The notes below the pieces were generated by a model that was given only the letters and a program-made list of their open reading frames with translations, was not told the origin of the DNA and ran no database searches. DNA of 6,830 nt from Ignavibacteriales bacterium. GTDB lineage: Bacteria > Bacteroidota > Ignavibacteria > Ignavibacteriales > Melioribacteraceae. Positions 5,742-6,830 of this stretch are shown here, piece after piece (the stretch's first letter is position 1; each line of letters starts with the position of its first letter). Both the position numbers and the translations under genes were made by a program. The stretch covers positions 1 through 6,830 of the forward strand of contig QYQI01000027.1 of assembly GCA_007280825.1 (NCBI GenBank), read 5' to 3'.

Positions 5742-6398
5742 ATGTACACCTATAAATTGACTTTACTATCTCCTTTATTTTATAGATCCAGACAGGATTC
5801 TGGTGCGGCAGGAGCTACAGTTACTGATACATGGATTGGTGATCTTGCTATTTGTTTTGCCATCAACAAAGCCCTGGGTTTAACTCATATCCCTTTTAAA
5901 TATACAAGCAACAAACCAGAGTATGAGGATATTTTGGATATTCCTCTTATTACCAGTATAGCTGTAGCTGTACCGGGCGAAGAGCCAAAAAGAACACGGT
6001 TATATGATGTGGCAACGAATTTCATGAGTGAAGGATATCCGAACATGTCAGCTATAGAAAATAGCGCAAGGACATCCATGAAAAACTGGTTAAAGCGTCA
6101 GGGTATAGAACCCGGCACTGAATACACTTTTGTTATGGCTGTGCGTGATAACTATTTACCACCTGAGAAGTTCACTATCCGACTTGGTAATATGCAGGAA
6201 ACTCTTGCATTATGTGAGAAACAGCCTGGCAATAACAAAAGTCTGACTGCAAATCTGTTCACGCTCAAACATGTATTTGGGCATGAATCAGTAAAGGGAC
6301 TTGAATTCGAGTTATTAGAGCGTCCAGCCCAGCAATATGTGTTGGCGCATGGAGTTGACACGATAAAATGGCTATCTCTGGTTGCTCCTTACAGGTAA
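5742..6398 (+). CDS. csc1: Csc1 (Cas5d-group), type I-D crRNA 5'-handle binding subunit
   Basis: A 218-residue protein matching the Csc1/Cas5 subunit of type I-D complexes, which caps the 5' handle of the crRNA and contacts Cas10d. The N-terminus YKLTLLSPLFYRSR (4-17) is the first ferredoxin-like strand and turn. DTWIGDLAICFAINKALG (29-46) corresponds to the Csc1 segment usually written T-x-x-IG-N/D-x-A-L-A-Y-A-L. The block PPEKFTIRLGNM (140-151) matches the conserved IRLG strand of the family. A loop, TRLYDVATNFMSEGYP (85-100), follows a charged insert. The length is normal for Csc1. The gene follows csc2 with its own Shine-Dalgarno site and precedes the helicase gene by 11 bases. Confidence 0.87.
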   Translation: MYTYKLTLLSPLFYRSRQDSGAAGATVTDTWIGDLAICFAINKALGLTHIPFKYTSNKPEYEDILDIPLITSIAVAVPGEEPKRTRLYDVATNFMSEGYPNMSAIENSARTSMKNWLKRQGIEPGTEYTFVMAVRDNYLPPEKFTIRLGNMQETLALCEKQPGNNKSLTANLFTLKHVFGHESVKGLEFELLERPAQQYVLAHGVDTIKWLSLVAPYR

Positions 6399-6409
6399 AG
6401 GCAGTTATT

Positions 6410-6830
6410 ATGGAAAAAACATATATTTTTAAGCCCCAATATATCAAATTTACCGACACCGAATTTGATGAAAAACAATTGCATGCAACGCAGAAAGCCA
6501 TGTTAGAAATGGGGGATATGAAAGAAGATTGTCTGCTAATTCATGCTCCGACGGGAAGTGGAAAAACATATGGGTTTGGGCTTCCGTCTCTTCGGTATGA
6601 TAATGAAAGATTGTTTGATGACAGTTTGCCAAAGACGATAATAATAGCTCCAACAAATGCCCTCATTCATCAAACTGAATATGATTTAAAAGAAGCATGG
6701 AAACATAAAAAATTAAAGGTAGAACTCTTATTTGCAAAGAACATTGTTGCAAATGGCTGGAACCGTGCTTTAGAGATTTATAAGCGTATTCATGATGCTG
6801 ACATTATAATAACAAATCCGGATATTACGA
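6410..6830 (+). CDS. cas3: Cas3' DEAD/DEAH-type helicase without HD domain (partial, runs off the right edge)
   Basis: The first 140 residues are visible from the ATG at 6410-6412. A Q-like region (LHATQKAM) is followed by a Walker A motif, HAPTGSGKT (45-53), then motif Ia IIIAPTNALIHQ (77-88) and DIIITNPDI (131-139), the TNPD block typical of Cas3 helicases. Cas3' unwinds target DNA with ATP after the complex binds. There is no HD nuclease domain before the helicase, as expected in type I-D where that domain resides on Cas10d. The DEAD-box motif and C-terminal RecA domain are beyond the window. The start follows csc1 by 11 bases with only a weak purine-rich site (AAAGG, 6397-6401). Confidence 0.88.
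   Translation, partial: MEKTYIFKPQYIKFTDTEFDEKQLHATQKAMLEMGDMKEDCLLIHAPTGSGKTYGFGLPSLRYDNERLFDDSLPKTIIIAPTNALIHQTEYDLKEAWKHKKLKVELLFAKNIVANGWNRALEIYKRIHDADIIITNPDIT

Overview
The window looks archaeal, and a methanogen or methanotroph-type euryarchaeon (Methanosarcinales-like) is my best guess. The reasons are TATA-box promoters of archaeal type with almost no leader, AT-rich intergenic DNA, Shine-Dalgarno sites inside the operon, a Csa3-type CARF/winged-helix regulator, and an archaeal type I-D gene order. The species cannot be fixed from this sequence alone.

Layout: bases 1-90 are the last codons of a uroporphyrinogen-III C-methyltransferase-like gene (tetrapyrrole synthesis). Bases 91-342 are non-coding, with two short degenerate tandem repeats and a T-rich putative terminator. 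A csa3-like regulator runs leftward (343-1011). A 134-bp divergent control region (1012-1145) separates it from a rightward operon: cas6 (1146-1832), cas10d/csc3 (1835-4579), csc2/cas7 (4581-5714), csc1/cas5 (5742-6398) and the start of an HD-less cas3' helicase (6410 to the right edge). Junctions are 2, 1, 27 and 11 nt, so this is one tightly packed transcription unit. No CRISPR array and no cas1/cas2/cas4 lie inside the window.

Together the genes form the interference module of a type I-D CRISPR-Cas system. Cas6 cuts the precursor RNA, Csc2 forms the backbone on the crRNA, and Csc1 and Cas10d complete the Cascade-like complex. In this subtype the HD nuclease sits on Cas10d while the helicase is a separate Cas3'. 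The 3' end of cas10d contains a strong Shine-Dalgarno site (GAGGT, 4139-4143) seven bases before an in-frame ATG (4151). This predicts a separately translated 142-residue small subunit, Cas11d, from within the large-subunit gene.

The best candidates for something new are in regulation and fine structure. Three half-sites (ATTTGCAAT, its inverse, then ATTTGCAAT again) form two overlapping palindromes midway between the csa3 and cas6 promoters and are probably the regulator's operator. The regulator carries an atypical CARF loop without a basic residue, beside a Cas10 homologue with no visible cyclase motif. Csc2 has a long lysine-rich N-terminal extension.
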